A DNA stretch of 64,000 bases from Bradyrhizobium sp. SZCCT0148 (GCF_018129985.1 NZ_JAFCKT010000007.1:124001-188000); one strand, 5' to 3'; positions 41,689 to 50,914 are shown, numbered from the stretch's first letter. The notes: generated by a model from the letters alone, not told the origin. Made by a program: numbers and translations.

Positions 41689-42462
41689 ATGTCGGTCCAG
41701 ACCCCGCCGCTCAACCGCCTCCGCCAATTGTGGCGCGAAGGCCGCCCCGCCTTCGGCGCGATCGCGACCATCCCGAGCGTGCAGACGGTGCAGATCATGG
41801 CGCGCTCACTCGACTGGATCATCGTCGATCTCGAGCATGGACCGATCGGCCTTACTGAAGCGCACGCGATGATCGCCGCGACCACAGGCACGCCGTGCAC
41901 GCCCTTGGTGCGGATCGCGGCGAACGAACCGTGGCTTGCGAAAGCGCCGATGGACATCGGTGCCTTCGGCATCAACTTTCCGATGATCACGAACCGCGCC
42001 GATGCCGAGAAGGCGGTGCGCAGCGTGCGCTACCCGCCCCGCGGCGACCGGCTCTGGGGCCCGTTCCACGCCCCGTTCCGCTGGGGCCAGTCGATGCCGG
42101 ACTACATGGCAAGCGCCGATGACGAAATGATCTGCATGATCACCATCGAGCATGTCGACGCCGTCAACCGCATCGACGAGATCATGGCGACGCCGGGCAT
42201 CGACGTCGCGGTGATCGGGCCCGGCGATCTCGCGACGTCCATCAACAAGCGCGGCCAGATGGACGATCCGGACTTGCTGGAGCTGGTCGCCCGCGCCGAG
42301 GCCGGCATCCTCAGAAGCGGCGTGCCGATCGGCGGGGTGGCCCGCACCGCCGATCAGGCCAACGCCCTGGTCGATCGCGGTTACCGCGCGATCGCGCTCG
42401 GCTTCGACTGGTCGCTGTTTCAGCGCGGCATCATGGCGGCATTCGAGGGCATCAGACGCTGA
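41689..42462 (+). CDS. HpcH/HpaI-family aldolase
   Basis: 257 residues. Motifs: WIIVDLEHGPIGLTEAHAMI near residue 45 (catalytic His), YPPRGDRLWGP near residue 115, and IGPGDLATSINKRGQ near residue 180 for metal and pyruvate binding. Class II pyruvate aldolase; probable substrates are 2-keto-3-deoxy acids. The exact one is not determined. No partner catabolic genes adjoin. Confidence 0.88.
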   Translation: MSVQTPPLNRLRQLWREGRPAFGAIATIPSVQTVQIMARSLDWIIVDLEHGPIGLTEAHAMIAATTGTPCTPLVRIAANEPWLAKAPMDIGAFGINFPMITNRADAEKAVRSVRYPPRGDRLWGPFHAPFRWGQSMPDYMASADDEMICMITIEHVDAVNRIDEIMATPGIDVAVIGPGDLATSINKRGQMDDPDLLELVARAEAGILRSGVPIGGVARTADQANALVDRGYRAIALGFDWSLFQRGIMAAFEGIRR

Positions 42463-42525
42463 GCGGGCCGATGCCACCTTGCCGGGAACTGCGGCCCTGC
42501 TAGGGTCGGCACCAGGGAGGAAACA

Positions 42526-42909
42526 ATGCTCAAAAAGACCTTGCTCGCTCTTGCCTTCACCGGCCTCGCCGTCGCGGCTTTCGCGCAGCAGCCCGGAATC
42601 AAGCGCACTCCGCTCCAGAAAGTCGAATTTCCGGACGGTTACAACACCATCACAGCCATCGCGGAAGTCCCGGCGGGAGGCTCGGCCGGACGCCATACCC
42701 ATCCGGGAATCGAGACCGGCTACGTGCTCGAGGGCGAGCTCAATCTCCTGATCGACGGTCAGCCTGAGAAAACCCTGAAAGCCGGCGATTCCTACCAGAT
42801 CCCGGCAGGCGTCGTGCACGACGCCAAGGCCCATGGCGATAAAGCCATGAAAGTGCTGGGAGTTTACGTGGTCGACAAAACCAAGCCGTTGGCGTCGCCG
42901 GCTCCCTGA
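42526..42909 (+). CDS. Secreted cupin-domain protein
   Basis: 127 residues with a signal peptide (to AAFA, residue 21). The cupin motif follows: AGGSAGRHTHPGIETGYVLE near residue 50 and QIPAGVVHDAKAHGD near residue 90, with the metal histidines in place. Small single-domain cupins of this sort bind metal in the periplasm; reaction unknown. A strong terminator follows at 42960. Confidence 0.85.
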   Translation: MLKKTLLALAFTGLAVAAFAQQPGIKRTPLQKVEFPDGYNTITAIAEVPAGGSAGRHTHPGIETGYVLEGELNLLIDGQPEKTLKAGDSYQIPAGVVHDAKAHGDKAMKVLGVYVVDKTKPLASPAP

Positions 42910-42959
42910 ACCGGTCGAACCGCCAGACCCCTGGCGGGTTGGTTCGTGCTAAGAAAACG

Positions 42960-42991
42960 GCGAGCGGGACCCCGCTCGCTGCACATTTTTT
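42960..42991 (+). terminator. Rho-independent terminator after the cupin gene
   Basis: Perfect nine-base stem GCGAGCGGG/CCCGCTCGC with an AC loop, then TGCACATTTTTTC. It lies upstream of 43014 and supports that start for the next gene. Confidence 0.85.
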
Positions 42992-43013
42992 CATCTCTGG
43001 GAACCGAAGACCA

Positions 43014-43781
43014 ATGCGCGGGACGCCAAAGCCCATTTCGCTGCCGCGGCGCCTGATCTGCGACCTCATGCACGCGTCGATGGACGTGCCGTTCGTTTCG
43101 CTCTCCCGTTCGCTGGATATCCGCCCCCTGCTCGAGGCACGCGCCAGTGCCGCCGCACCAGCGGGCTGGGCTGCGACCTTCGTCAAGGCGTTCGCCCTGG
43201 TCGCCAGGGACGAGCCGATCCTGCGTACGGTCTACGCCAAATGGCCCTGGCCGACGTTCTACGAATTGCCGCACAGCGTGGCGTCGGTGGCGATTGCCCG
43301 GGTCGAGGACGGCGAGGAATGCGTGATGCCGCAGCGAATCGCGGCGCCCGAGGCCATGGCGTTGGCCTCGGTCGACGCCGAGATCCGGCGCGGCAAGACG
43401 GCGCCGATCGCAGACGTCCCGATGTTCCGGAAGATCATGCGGGCAACCCGCCTGCCGCTGCCGCTGCGGCGGCTGTCCTGGGCGATCGGCCTGAATTTCG
43501 GCCGTCAGCGTGGCAATTGGTTCGGCAGCTTTGCGGTGAGCTCGGTGGCCGCCTATGGCGGCGGCGAGCTTCGTCCCATCACGCCCGGCCCGTTCATCAT
43601 CAGCTATGGCCTAGTCGAGCCAGATCAGACTATCCATGTCGTAATCCGCTGGGATCACCGCGTTACCGATGCGGCGCCGATCGCCCGGGTCCTGACCCGG
43701 CTGGAACAGGTCCTGAATACTGAAATCGCTGCCGAATTGCGGGCGGGCGGCGCGAAGCCGATAAGAGCAGTCGGGACATGA
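43014..43781 (+). CDS. Stand-alone E2-type acyltransferase catalytic domain
   Basis: 255 residues from ATG 43014. Similar to the catalytic core of 2-oxoacid dehydrogenase acyltransferases: the histidine motif is WDHRVTDAAP near residue 220, where true E2 has DHRxxDG. No lipoyl or peripheral-subunit-binding domain is present, and the G of the motif is Ala. There is no E1 or E3 nearby. It may acylate another thiol or be inactive. Confidence 0.75.
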   Translation: MRGTPKPISLPRRLICDLMHASMDVPFVSLSRSLDIRPLLEARASAAAPAGWAATFVKAFALVARDEPILRTVYAKWPWPTFYELPHSVASVAIARVEDGEECVMPQRIAAPEAMALASVDAEIRRGKTAPIADVPMFRKIMRATRLPLPLRRLSWAIGLNFGRQRGNWFGSFAVSSVAAYGGGELRPITPGPFIISYGLVEPDQTIHVVIRWDHRVTDAAPIARVLTRLEQVLNTEIAAELRAGGAKPIRAVGT

Positions 43782-43837
43782 TTCCTGGCCCATTCGCATT
43801 GACAGAACGGCCCAAACTCACCTAAAAGCCGCCTGCT

Positions 43838-43861
43838 CGCGGGCCGATTTCGGCCCGCGAA
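43838..43861. other. GC-rich hairpin ahead of rpsD
   Basis: TCGCGGGCCGA / TCGGCCCGCGA pair perfectly around TT. No U tract follows directly. It may end the upstream transcript or form part of the rpsD leader. Confidence 0.5.
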
Positions 43862-43979
43862 GCGTTTCGCGACCCGTGGTCCACTCCCTTAAGCTTTGGG
43901 GATCGGACCTGTCAGTGCCGGGCTAGCCCGGCACACAGGAGGGCGCGTTTCCTCAAACCAAGTACCTGAAGAGGACGCG

Positions 43980-44597
43980 ATGACTAAGCGCAGTGAGGCG
44001 AAGTATAAACTCGATCGCCGTATGGGCCAGAACATCTGGGGCCGCCCGAAGAGCCCCGTGAACCGCCGCGAGTACGGCCCCGGACAGCACGGCCAGCGCC
44101 GCAAGGGCAAGCTCTCGGACTTCGGCGTGCAGCTGCGCGCCAAGCAGAAGCTGAAGGGCTACTACGCTAACATCTCCGAGCGCCAGTTCCACGGCATCTA
44201 TGTCGAGGCGAGCCGCCTCAAGGGTGACACCGGCGAGAACTTGATCGGCCTGCTCGAGCGTCGTCTCGACGCGGTCGTGTACCGCGCCAAGTTCGTCTCG
44301 ACGATTTTCGCCGCCCGCCAGTTCATCAACCACGGCCACATCAAGGTGAACGGCCGCAAGGTCAACATCTCGAGCTACCAGCTCAAGGTCGGCGACGTGA
44401 TCGAGGTCAAGGAAGCCTCCAAGCAGCTCGCCCACGTGCTCGAAGCCAGCCAGCTTCCCGAGCGCGACACTCCCGACTATCTCGAAGTCGACCATGGCAA
44501 GATGACCGCGAAATACATTCGCATCCCCGGCCTCTCCGACGTGCCGTTCCCGGTGCAGATGGAGCCCCATCTGGTCGTCGAATTCTATTCGCGCTAA
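43980..44597 (+). CDS. rpsD: 30S ribosomal protein S4
   Basis: 205 residues from ATG 43980 (GAGG five bases before). Starts MTKRSEAKYKLDRRMGQNIW; S4 RNA-binding domain includes RRLDAVVYRAKFVSTIFAAR near residue 90 and NGRKVNISSYQLKVGD. Primary 16S rRNA-binding protein. It forms a monocistronic unit here, bounded by a hairpin upstream and a terminator at 44611. Confidence 0.97.
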   Translation: MTKRSEAKYKLDRRMGQNIWGRPKSPVNRREYGPGQHGQRRKGKLSDFGVQLRAKQKLKGYYANISERQFHGIYVEASRLKGDTGENLIGLLERRLDAVVYRAKFVSTIFAARQFINHGHIKVNGRKVNISSYQLKVGDVIEVKEASKQLAHVLEASQLPERDTPDYLEVDHGKMTAKYIRIPGLSDVPFPVQMEPHLVVEFYSR

Positions 44598-44610
44598 GAT
44601 CTGAATATAG

Positions 44611-44640
44611 AAAGGCCCCGGTTCGCCGGGGCCTTTTTGC
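44611..44640 (+). terminator. Rho-independent terminator of rpsD
   Basis: AAAGGCCCCGG / CCGGGGCCTTTTT around TTCG, immediately past the rpsD stop. Confidence 0.92.
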
Positions 44641-44685
44641 TTAAGAGCCACGTTGCAGTGGCCGCAATGCTTTAGGAGGCGTCGC

Positions 44686-45753
44686 ATGCTCTATACCCCT
44701 CCCCCGATCGACCCCAAGGCGCCGCCGGTGCGCATCAATCTGCTCTCGGACACGCAGACCAAGCCGACGGCTGCGATGCGCGAGGCGATGGCACGGGCGG
44801 AGGTCGGTGACGAGCAGGTCGGCGACGATCCGACCGTGAACGCACTGTGCGAGCGAGTCGCGGAGCTGCTCGGCAAGGAAGCCGCCGTCTACATGCCGTC
44901 GGGCACGATGTGCAACGTCACCGCGACGCTGGTGCATTGCCGTCCCGGCGACGAGATCCTCGCCCATGAGACCGCGCACATCATCGCCCGGGAAGGCGGC
45001 GCGCATGCCGCGATCGGCGGTTTCCAGGTGACGCAGCTCAAAGGCCCCGACGGCCAGTTCACGCCGGAGACATTCCGGAAAGCTCTGCATCCGCGCACCC
45101 GCTACCAGCCGCCGCAGACCGTCGTCAGCGTCGAGCAGACCGCCAATATCGGCGGCGGCACGATCTGGAAGAAGGCCGCGCTCGACGAGATCGTCGCAAT
45201 CGCGAAACAGCACGGCCTGGTCACCCACATGGACGGCGCGCGCCTATTGAATGCGACCGTCGCCAGCGGCATCTCCCCGCGCGACATGACCGCGGGCTGG
45301 GATTCGGCCTGGATCGACTTCTCGAAAGGACTGGGCGCTCCAATCGGCGGCGTACTCGCCGGCTCGCGCGCCTTCATCGACGCGGTCTGGCAATGGAAGC
45401 AGCGCCTCGGCGGCTCGATGCGGCAAGCCGGCATTTGCGCCGCCGCCTGCATCTACGCGCTCGACCATCACGTCGACCGTCTTGCCGACGACCACGCCAA
45501 TGCGCGCGCGCTTGCCCGCGGGCTGTCGCAGATCGCAGGAATCGAGGTGCAGGAGCCTGAGACCAATCTGGTGTTCTTCAAGCCCGACGGCGCGGGCGTT
45601 GCCGGCGACAAGATGGTTGCGGCGCTGCGCCAGCGCGGCGTGACGCTGGCGATGATGGATGGCCGCATTCGCGCCTGCACCCATCTCGACGTCACTGCGG
45701 CCCAGGTCGAGGAGACGATCGGCTACGTGCGCGAGATCGTGCGCGGGGCGTGA
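44686..45753 (+). CDS. Low-specificity threonine aldolase family protein
   Basis: 355 residues from ATG 44686 with AGGAGG six bases before. PLP enzyme of the beta-eliminating lyase fold: INLLSDTQTKPTAAMREAM near residue 15, GDDPTVNALCERVAELLGKE near residue 46, THMDGARLLNA near residue 183, and Schiff-base Lys in WIDFSKGLGAPIGG near residue 210. Splits threonine or allo-threonine into glycine and acetaldehyde; other beta-hydroxy amino acids are also possible. Confidence 0.9.
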   Translation: MLYTPPPIDPKAPPVRINLLSDTQTKPTAAMREAMARAEVGDEQVGDDPTVNALCERVAELLGKEAAVYMPSGTMCNVTATLVHCRPGDEILAHETAHIIAREGGAHAAIGGFQVTQLKGPDGQFTPETFRKALHPRTRYQPPQTVVSVEQTANIGGGTIWKKAALDEIVAIAKQHGLVTHMDGARLLNATVASGISPRDMTAGWDSAWIDFSKGLGAPIGGVLAGSRAFIDAVWQWKQRLGGSMRQAGICAAACIYALDHHVDRLADDHANARALARGLSQIAGIEVQEPETNLVFFKPDGAGVAGDKMVAALRQRGVTLAMMDGRIRACTHLDVTAAQVEETIGYVREIVRGA

Positions 45754-45762
45754 ATTCTCGTA

Positions 45763-45832
45763 GCCCGGGTGAGCGCAGCGATACTCGGACTTCACGCGCA
45801 GAAATCCCGGATGTCGCTTCGCTCATCCGGGA
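45763..45832. repeat. Interspersed palindromic repeat
   Basis: GCCCGGGTGAGCGCAGCGA and the inverse-type CGCTTCGCTCATCCGGG frame a 70-base unit between the convergent aldolase and serine hydrolase genes. A different class from the GTCATTGC elements. Confidence 0.65.
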
Positions 45833-45852
45833 TAACACAGACCGCGAAGTGC

Positions 45853-47115
45853 CTACCGCCCCATTGTCTGAAGGATCAGCGTCTTTAGCGCCAGCTGGAT
45901 CCGGCCGCGCTGCGACGGCGTCTGCACCATGAAGATCCCGAACAGATCGTCTTCGGGATCGATGAAGAAGAAAGTGCCGCCGACGCCGTCCCAGCGATAT
46001 TCGCCCAGCGGCCATGACGTGCCTGGCGGCACCGAGGTGCGCACGGCGAAACCGAGGCCGAAGCCGGAACTTCCGCCCGGATAGTACATCTGGTCGCGCG
46101 CGATCCCTGTCTCGGGGCCGATATGGTCCGATGCCATCAGCGCGATCGTCTCTGCCTTGAGATAGCGCCGGCCGTCATAGGTCCCGCCGTTCAGCAGCAT
46201 CTGCGCAAAACGGGCGTAGTCGCCGACGGTGCCGACCATGCCAGCGCCGCCCGACTGCCAGATCGCCGGACGCCTGATGTCGCGGAGCGGCGTCGCGGGA
46301 TTGATGTTGCGATCGTTCGGCAACGGTTCGGCAATGCGCGAGAATTTGACAGGGTCAGTGACGAAGAATGCCGTCTCCGTCATGCCGAGCGGATCGAGCA
46401 ACCGCTCCTTCTCGAACTGCAGCAACGTCTTGCCAGAGATGATTTCGATGACGCGGCCGAGCACATCGGTGGCAAAGCCGTAGTCCCACAGCGTGCCCGG
46501 CTGCTCGGCGAGCGGCAGCGTGGCGAGCTTCGCGACGAAATCGGCGTTGGAAACATCGCCATTGAAGAGGTTGGCCGCCGCATAGAGCTCGCGCACCGCA
46601 CCGCCGCCAGAAAATCCATAAGGCAGCCCCGCGGTGTGGCGCAGCAGGTCCTTGATCGTCACCGGACGCGCCAGCGGCTCCAGCGTCAGCGAGACCTTGC
46701 CGTCCTCCGCCTTCTTCTCGACGCCGACCTTCATACCGGCAAAGGCCGGAATGTAGTTTGCGACGGGATCGTCGAGCGAAAGCTTGCCTTCCTCGATCAG
46801 CATCATCGCCGCGACCGACGTGACCGGCTTCGACATCGAGTAGAGACGGAAGATCGTATCCGCGCTCATCGAGATTTCGGTCGCGACGTCACGGACGCCA
46901 AAATTCTCGTAATAGACCGGCTTGCCGTGCTGCTGGAGCAGCAGGATGGCACCGGGGATCTTGCCGGTGGCGACCTCGTTCCGGATGTAGTCGGAAACCT
47001 TCGCCAGCCCCTCGGGCGAGAAAGTGCGGGCGGCACGTCCCTCGGAGCCGGCCTTCGCACCGACCACGCCAATCAGAAATACGAGCGCCGCGAGGAACGC
47101 GCGGCGCCCGAACAT
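45853..47115 (-). CDS. Secreted beta-lactamase-fold serine hydrolase
   Basis: 420 residues from ATG 47115, one base after the stop of the upstream paralogue. Signal peptide to GAKAG near residue 22. Class C/PBP-like motifs: SxxK as SMSK near residue 92 (RLYSMSKPVTSVAA) and the YxN-type triad position near YGFATDV, as in EstB-type esterases. Known relatives are esterases, lactonases or D-aminopeptidases. Substrate unknown; the partner gene 47117 has about half of its residues in common by eye. Confidence 0.85.
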   Translation of the reverse strand: MFGRRAFLAALVFLIGVVGAKAGSEGRAARTFSPEGLAKVSDYIRNEVATGKIPGAILLLQQHGKPVYYENFGVRDVATEISMSADTIFRLYSMSKPVTSVAAMMLIEEGKLSLDDPVANYIPAFAGMKVGVEKKAEDGKVSLTLEPLARPVTIKDLLRHTAGLPYGFSGGGAVRELYAAANLFNGDVSNADFVAKLATLPLAEQPGTLWDYGFATDVLGRVIEIISGKTLLQFEKERLLDPLGMTETAFFVTDPVKFSRIAEPLPNDRNINPATPLRDIRRPAIWQSGGAGMVGTVGDYARFAQMLLNGGTYDGRRYLKAETIALMASDHIGPETGIARDQMYYPGGSSGFGLGFAVRTSVPPGTSWPLGEYRWDGVGGTFFFIDPEDDLFGIFMVQTPSQRGRIQLALKTLILQTMGR

Positions 47116-47116
47116 G

Positions 47117-48403
47117 TCACTTTTCCATGGCTTCATAGACCAGCTGCTTCAATGTCCGCTGTACGCGCTGGCGCTCGGTCGGGGTCTGCTCCAGCAGCAC
47201 GAAGAACATGTCCTGCTTGGGGTCGATCACGAAATAGCAGCCGGAGGCGCCGTCCCATTTCAGCTCGCCAAGATCACCGGGCGGCGGCGGCTTGGCGTTG
47301 CCGGGATCGGTACGAACGGCGAGCCCGAGACCGAAGCCGAAACCGTCGCCGGGAAAATAGAAATAGTCGCGATCAACGCCTGAGCCCGGGCCGATCTGAT
47401 CGGTCGTCATCAGCTTGAATGTCTCGGGCTTGAGAATGGTCCTGCCGTCGAGGCTGCCGCCATTGAGCAGCATTTGCGCGAAGCGTTCATAGTCGGCCAT
47501 GGTCGTTACCATACCGCCGCTGGCAAACTGGATCTTCTTGGCCACCGTCGGATCGTTGATCCGGCCGACCCGGAAATCGCTGTCGTTTGGCACCGGCTGC
47601 GCCAGCAGCTTCTGCTTCTCGGGAGCCGTCACGAAGAAGCCGGTATCGACCATGCCGAGCGGGTCGAGCAGCTTCTCACGCATGACGTCGATCAGCGGCT
47701 TGCCGGCCGCGATCTCCATCACGCGTGCCAGCACGTCGGTGGAATGGCCATATTGCCAAAGCGCGCCCGGCTGGTTGTGCAGCGGCAGTTTCGCGATGCG
47801 TTCGGCGAACTCGGCGAGGTCGAAATCGCCGGCATAGATGTTGGCCTCGCGATAGGCCTTGCGGACCAGGCTGTCGCCATAGAAGCCGTACGTAATGCCC
47901 GACGTGTGCGTCATCAGATCGTGCACCGTCATCGGCCTGTTCGGCGGCACCAGTTCGAGCGACTTGGTGCCGTCCTCCGCCTTCTTCTCGACGCCGACCT
48001 TCACGTTGGCGAAGGACGGGATGTATTTCGAGACGGGATCATCCAACTTGATCTTGCCGTCCTCGATCAACCGCACCGCGACCACCGACGTGAGCGCCTT
48101 GGTCATCGAGAACAGGCGGAAGATGGTCTTGTCGGTAATCGGTGCCTTGCTGACCACGTCCTGCACACCGAAGGCTTCGTGGTAGACGGGCTTGCCGTGC
48201 TGCTTGATCAGGACAGTCGCGCCGGCGATCTTGCCGGTCGCGACCTCGTTCTTGAAGAATTCGCTGATCTTGCCGAGCTTGTCCTGATTGAAATGCGCGC
48301 CGGCCGGAATCTCGTAGGTGCCCTCGGCTTGAGCCAGCGACATCGCGCCGAGCGACACCAGCGCGCCGCAGGCCAGCGCACGCAGTCCAGATTTTGAAAT
48401 CAT
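47117..48403 (-). CDS. Secreted beta-lactamase-fold serine hydrolase (paralogue)
   Basis: 428 residues from ATG 48403, directly behind GGGGAGGGGAT. Signal peptide to SLAQA near residue 24. SxxK is SMTK near residue 93 (RLFSMTKALTSVVAVRLIED). Other shared blocks are HGKPVYHEAFGVQD, VGVEKKAEDG and PGALWQYGHSTDVLARV. Tandem copy of the gene at 45853. Its TGA is followed after one base by the next start, so the two proteins are probably translated together. Confidence 0.85.
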   Translation of the reverse strand: MISKSGLRALACGALVSLGAMSLAQAEGTYEIPAGAHFNQDKLGKISEFFKNEVATGKIAGATVLIKQHGKPVYHEAFGVQDVVSKAPITDKTIFRLFSMTKALTSVVAVRLIEDGKIKLDDPVSKYIPSFANVKVGVEKKAEDGTKSLELVPPNRPMTVHDLMTHTSGITYGFYGDSLVRKAYREANIYAGDFDLAEFAERIAKLPLHNQPGALWQYGHSTDVLARVMEIAAGKPLIDVMREKLLDPLGMVDTGFFVTAPEKQKLLAQPVPNDSDFRVGRINDPTVAKKIQFASGGMVTTMADYERFAQMLLNGGSLDGRTILKPETFKLMTTDQIGPGSGVDRDYFYFPGDGFGFGLGLAVRTDPGNAKPPPPGDLGELKWDGASGCYFVIDPKQDMFFVLLEQTPTERQRVQRTLKQLVYEAMEK

Positions 48404-48449
48404 ATCCCCTCCCCGGAACATGGTCCGGCGGAGTGTACCGGCCGCATCA

Positions 48450-49001
48450 TCAGGCACAAGGGCCGGGGTGTCGCGCAAGTGCATCGGCATGGAGCCTGGC
48501 GTTCGGCTCGGAGAAGCAGCAGAACACGACACGCGTTACGGATGGCGCTGCCGAGAGCCCTTCGACCGTCGTGCGCACAGCAATGTCGGCGGCGCGGTCG
48601 GCGGGGAAACGGAAAATGCCGGTCGAAATCGCGGGGAATGCCACCGAGGTCAGTCTGTGCTTCCCGCACAGCTCCATCGAACGGCGATAACAGGAGGCGA
48701 GCAGATCGTCCTCGCCGAGGATACCGCCATTCCAGACGGGCCCGACGGTGTGGATTACATGGGCAGCCCTAAGTCGGTAGCCCTTGGTGATCTTGGCATC
48801 GCCCGTCTTGCAGCCATGGAGCATGCGGCATTCGGCGACCAGATCGGGCCCGGCGGCCCGATGGATCGCACCGTCTACGCCGCCTCCACCAAGAAGGGAC
48901 GTGTTCGCAGCGTTGACGATGGCGTCAACGCTCAGCGTGGTGATGTCGGCGACGACGACCTCGAGCTCGGCGCCGCCAATGCGGCGCGTCAGCCAAGTCA
49001 C
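48450..49001 (-). CDS. Macrodomain protein (ADP-ribose-acyl hydrolase type)
   Basis: 183 residues, one macro domain. ADP-ribose loop motifs: VVADITTLSVDAIVNAANTS near residue 16 and LLGGGGVDGAIHRAAG near residue 36; second loop VAFPAISTGIFRFP near residue 135. The YmdB-type removes ADP-ribose from proteins or hydrolyses O-acetyl-ADP-ribose. It stands just 3 bases past grxD. Confidence 0.92.
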   Translation of the reverse strand: MTWLTRRIGGAELEVVVADITTLSVDAIVNAANTSLLGGGGVDGAIHRAAGPDLVAECRMLHGCKTGDAKITKGYRLRAAHVIHTVGPVWNGGILGEDDLLASCYRRSMELCGKHRLTSVAFPAISTGIFRFPADRAADIAVRTTVEGLSAAPSVTRVVFCCFSEPNARLHADALARHPGPCA

Positions 49002-49004
49002 CTA

Positions 49005-49331
49005 TCAGGCCGCGACGACGACGCCCTTCTCGGTGAGAAGCTGCTGCAATTCGCCAGCCTGGAACATCTCGCGGACGATGTCGCAGCCGCCCACGAACTC
49101 GCCCTTCACATAGAGCTGGGGAATCGTCGGCCAATTGGAGAAGGTCTTGATGCCGTCGCGAAGCTCGGCGGATTCGAGGACGTTGAGGCCCTTATAACCG
49201 ACCCCGACATGGTCGAGGATCTGTACGACCTGGCCGGAGAAACCGCACTGCGGAAATTGCGGCGTGCCCTTCATGAACAGAACCACGTCGTTCGACTTCA
49301 CTTCGTTGGCGATGAATTCCTCGATGCTCAT
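49005..49331 (-). CDS. grxD: Monothiol glutaredoxin
   Basis: 108 residues. Active site CGFS in GTPQFPQCGFSGQVVQIL near residue 30 and the glutathione-binding TIPQLYVKGEFVGGCDIV near residue 70. CGFS glutaredoxins carry a 2Fe-2S cluster and work with BolA in iron-sulfur trafficking. In other rhizobia the two are adjacent; here bolA is 4 kb away. Confidence 0.95.
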   Translation of the reverse strand: MSIEEFIANEVKSNDVVLFMKGTPQFPQCGFSGQVVQILDHVGVGYKGLNVLESAELRDGIKTFSNWPTIPQLYVKGEFVGGCDIVREMFQAGELQQLLTEKGVVVAA

Positions 49332-49572
49332 ATCCGTGTCCTTCTGGGGCCGAGCCCTCTCCGATCGCTTCGGGCCGGCTCAGCCGATTTAACCCGATAC
49401 CTGCCCATATATGTAGCCCAAACCGTTGTGCATCCAAAGTAAAATGGCGGCGACATGCCCCGCAGGCCGGTTTCCCCGCCGGCCGGATTCATAGTCTGAC
49501 GGCATCAATATCATCGCCCGGGAGGACTTTCATACCGTAACGGAGCCCCTATCTAGGACGAACCCAGGTTTT

Positions 49573-49597
49573 GGAACCGGGCAACGCCAACAACGTT
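49573..49597 (+). promoter_or_regulatory. EcfG (general stress response) promoter of egtB-egtD
   Basis: GGAAC at 49573-49577, exactly 16 bases, then CGTT at 49594-49597: a perfect match to the alphaproteobacterial EcfG pattern. It ends 24 bases before GTG 49622, which is preceded by GGAG. The frame from TTG 49571 would start inside the promoter, so it is rejected. Confidence 0.75.
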
Positions 49598-49621
49598 CTC
49601 TTGTCCTGTCTGGAGAAAAAC

Positions 49622-50866
49622 GTGACGAAACAAGCCTCCGCTACGGCCGCCCCCTCGCTTTCGTCACTGTCGACCGCCGGCAACCTCGCCCGGCGCCTGG
49701 AAGAGGCTTTTCTCGCCGTCCGCAACGAGACCGAACGCCGGGCTGCGCCGCTTTCGCCGGAAGACCAGCAGATCCAGTCCATGCCCGATGCGAGCCCGAC
49801 GAAATGGCACCGGGCCCATACCACCTGGTTCTGGGAGCAATTCCTGCTCGGCGAGCACGCGGCTGGCTACCGACCGTTCCACCCCGATTTCGCGTTCCTG
49901 TTCAATTCCTATTACGTCAGCGCCGGCCCGCGTCACGCCCGCAACCATCGCGGGGATATTACCCGCCCCAGTGCGAACGAGGTCGGGGCCTATCGCAATT
50001 ATGTCGATACGGCCGTCGTCAAGTTCTTCCGAGAGGCGGAGCCGGACAAGCTTCACGAGATTGCACCACTGGTCGAGGTCGGGCTCAATCACGAGCAGCA
50101 ACACCAGGAATTGATGTTCACCGACATTCTGCACGCCTTTGCGCAGAACCCGGTCTATCCGGCCTACGACCCGGACTGGCGCTTCCCGGCCGCGACGCGC
50201 GCCGCCGACGACTGGCTGACGCTGAACGAAGGCATCCACACCGTCGGCCATGTCGACGACAGCTTTCATTTCGACAACGAGAAGCCGGCGCATCGCGCCC
50301 TGGTCGGTCCTGTCAAGCTCTCTCGCAATCTCATCACCAATGCCGAATGGCTCGCTTTCATGAGCGATGGCGGCTACGCGAACGCAACGCTGTGGCTGAT
50401 GGACGGCTTCGCCGCGGCCAGCAAGGAAGACTGGCAGGCCCCGGGGCACTGGCGCGAGATCGATGGCCAGTGGCATGTGATGACATTAGCCGGCGTAAGG
50501 CCGGTCGATCCTACCGCCCCGGTCTGCCATATCAGTTACTACGAGGCGGACGCCTTCGCGCGCTGGGCCGGCAAGCATCTGCCCACCGAGATGGAGTGGG
50601 AGGTCGCGGCCCGCGCCGGCCAGCTCAACGACGCCTTCGGCATCGTCTGGCAGTGGACCCGCAGCTCGTATTCGCCCTATCCCGGCTACCGCGCCATCGA
50701 AGGCGCGCTCGGCGAATACAACGGCAAGTTCATGATCAACCAGCTGGTGTTGCGCGGCTCCTCGCTTGCAACTCCGGAAGGCCACAGCCGTATCACTTAT
50801 CGCAACTTCTTCTATCCGCACCACCGCTGGCAGTTCACCGGACTCCGGCTCGCCGATTACGACTAA
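49622..50866 (+). CDS. egtB: Ergothioneine biosynthesis sulfoxide synthase EgtB
   Basis: 414 residues from GTG 49622. DinB-like N-terminal domain with iron ligands in SPTKWHRAHTTWFWEQFLL near residue 60 and HEQQHQELMFTDIL near residue 155, then the FGE-sulfatase-like domain (AFMSDGGYANATLWLMDGFA). It couples hercynine to a thiol by an iron- and oxygen-dependent reaction. egtA, egtC and egtE are not in the window. It is expressed from an EcfG-like promoter. Confidence 0.93.
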   Translation: MTKQASATAAPSLSSLSTAGNLARRLEEAFLAVRNETERRAAPLSPEDQQIQSMPDASPTKWHRAHTTWFWEQFLLGEHAAGYRPFHPDFAFLFNSYYVSAGPRHARNHRGDITRPSANEVGAYRNYVDTAVVKFFREAEPDKLHEIAPLVEVGLNHEQQHQELMFTDILHAFAQNPVYPAYDPDWRFPAATRAADDWLTLNEGIHTVGHVDDSFHFDNEKPAHRALVGPVKLSRNLITNAEWLAFMSDGGYANATLWLMDGFAAASKEDWQAPGHWREIDGQWHVMTLAGVRPVDPTAPVCHISYYEADAFARWAGKHLPTEMEWEVAARAGQLNDAFGIVWQWTRSSYSPYPGYRAIEGALGEYNGKFMINQLVLRGSSLATPEGHSRITYRNFFYPHHRWQFTGLRLADYD

Positions 50867-50914
50867 CATTTCCGACGACAAATGCGCGCCGGACAGCGCG
50901 TTCAGGAGAGTATC

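Noticed and set aside
43838..43861. Hairpin before rpsD as an S4 autoregulatory leader
   Set aside because: The known S4 site is a pseudoknot in the alpha operon leader; this is a simple perfect hairpin with no such layout visible.
49571..49621. TTG start for egtB at 49571
   Set aside because: It would lie inside the promoter GGAAC-N16-CGTT; GTG 49622 has GGAG upstream.
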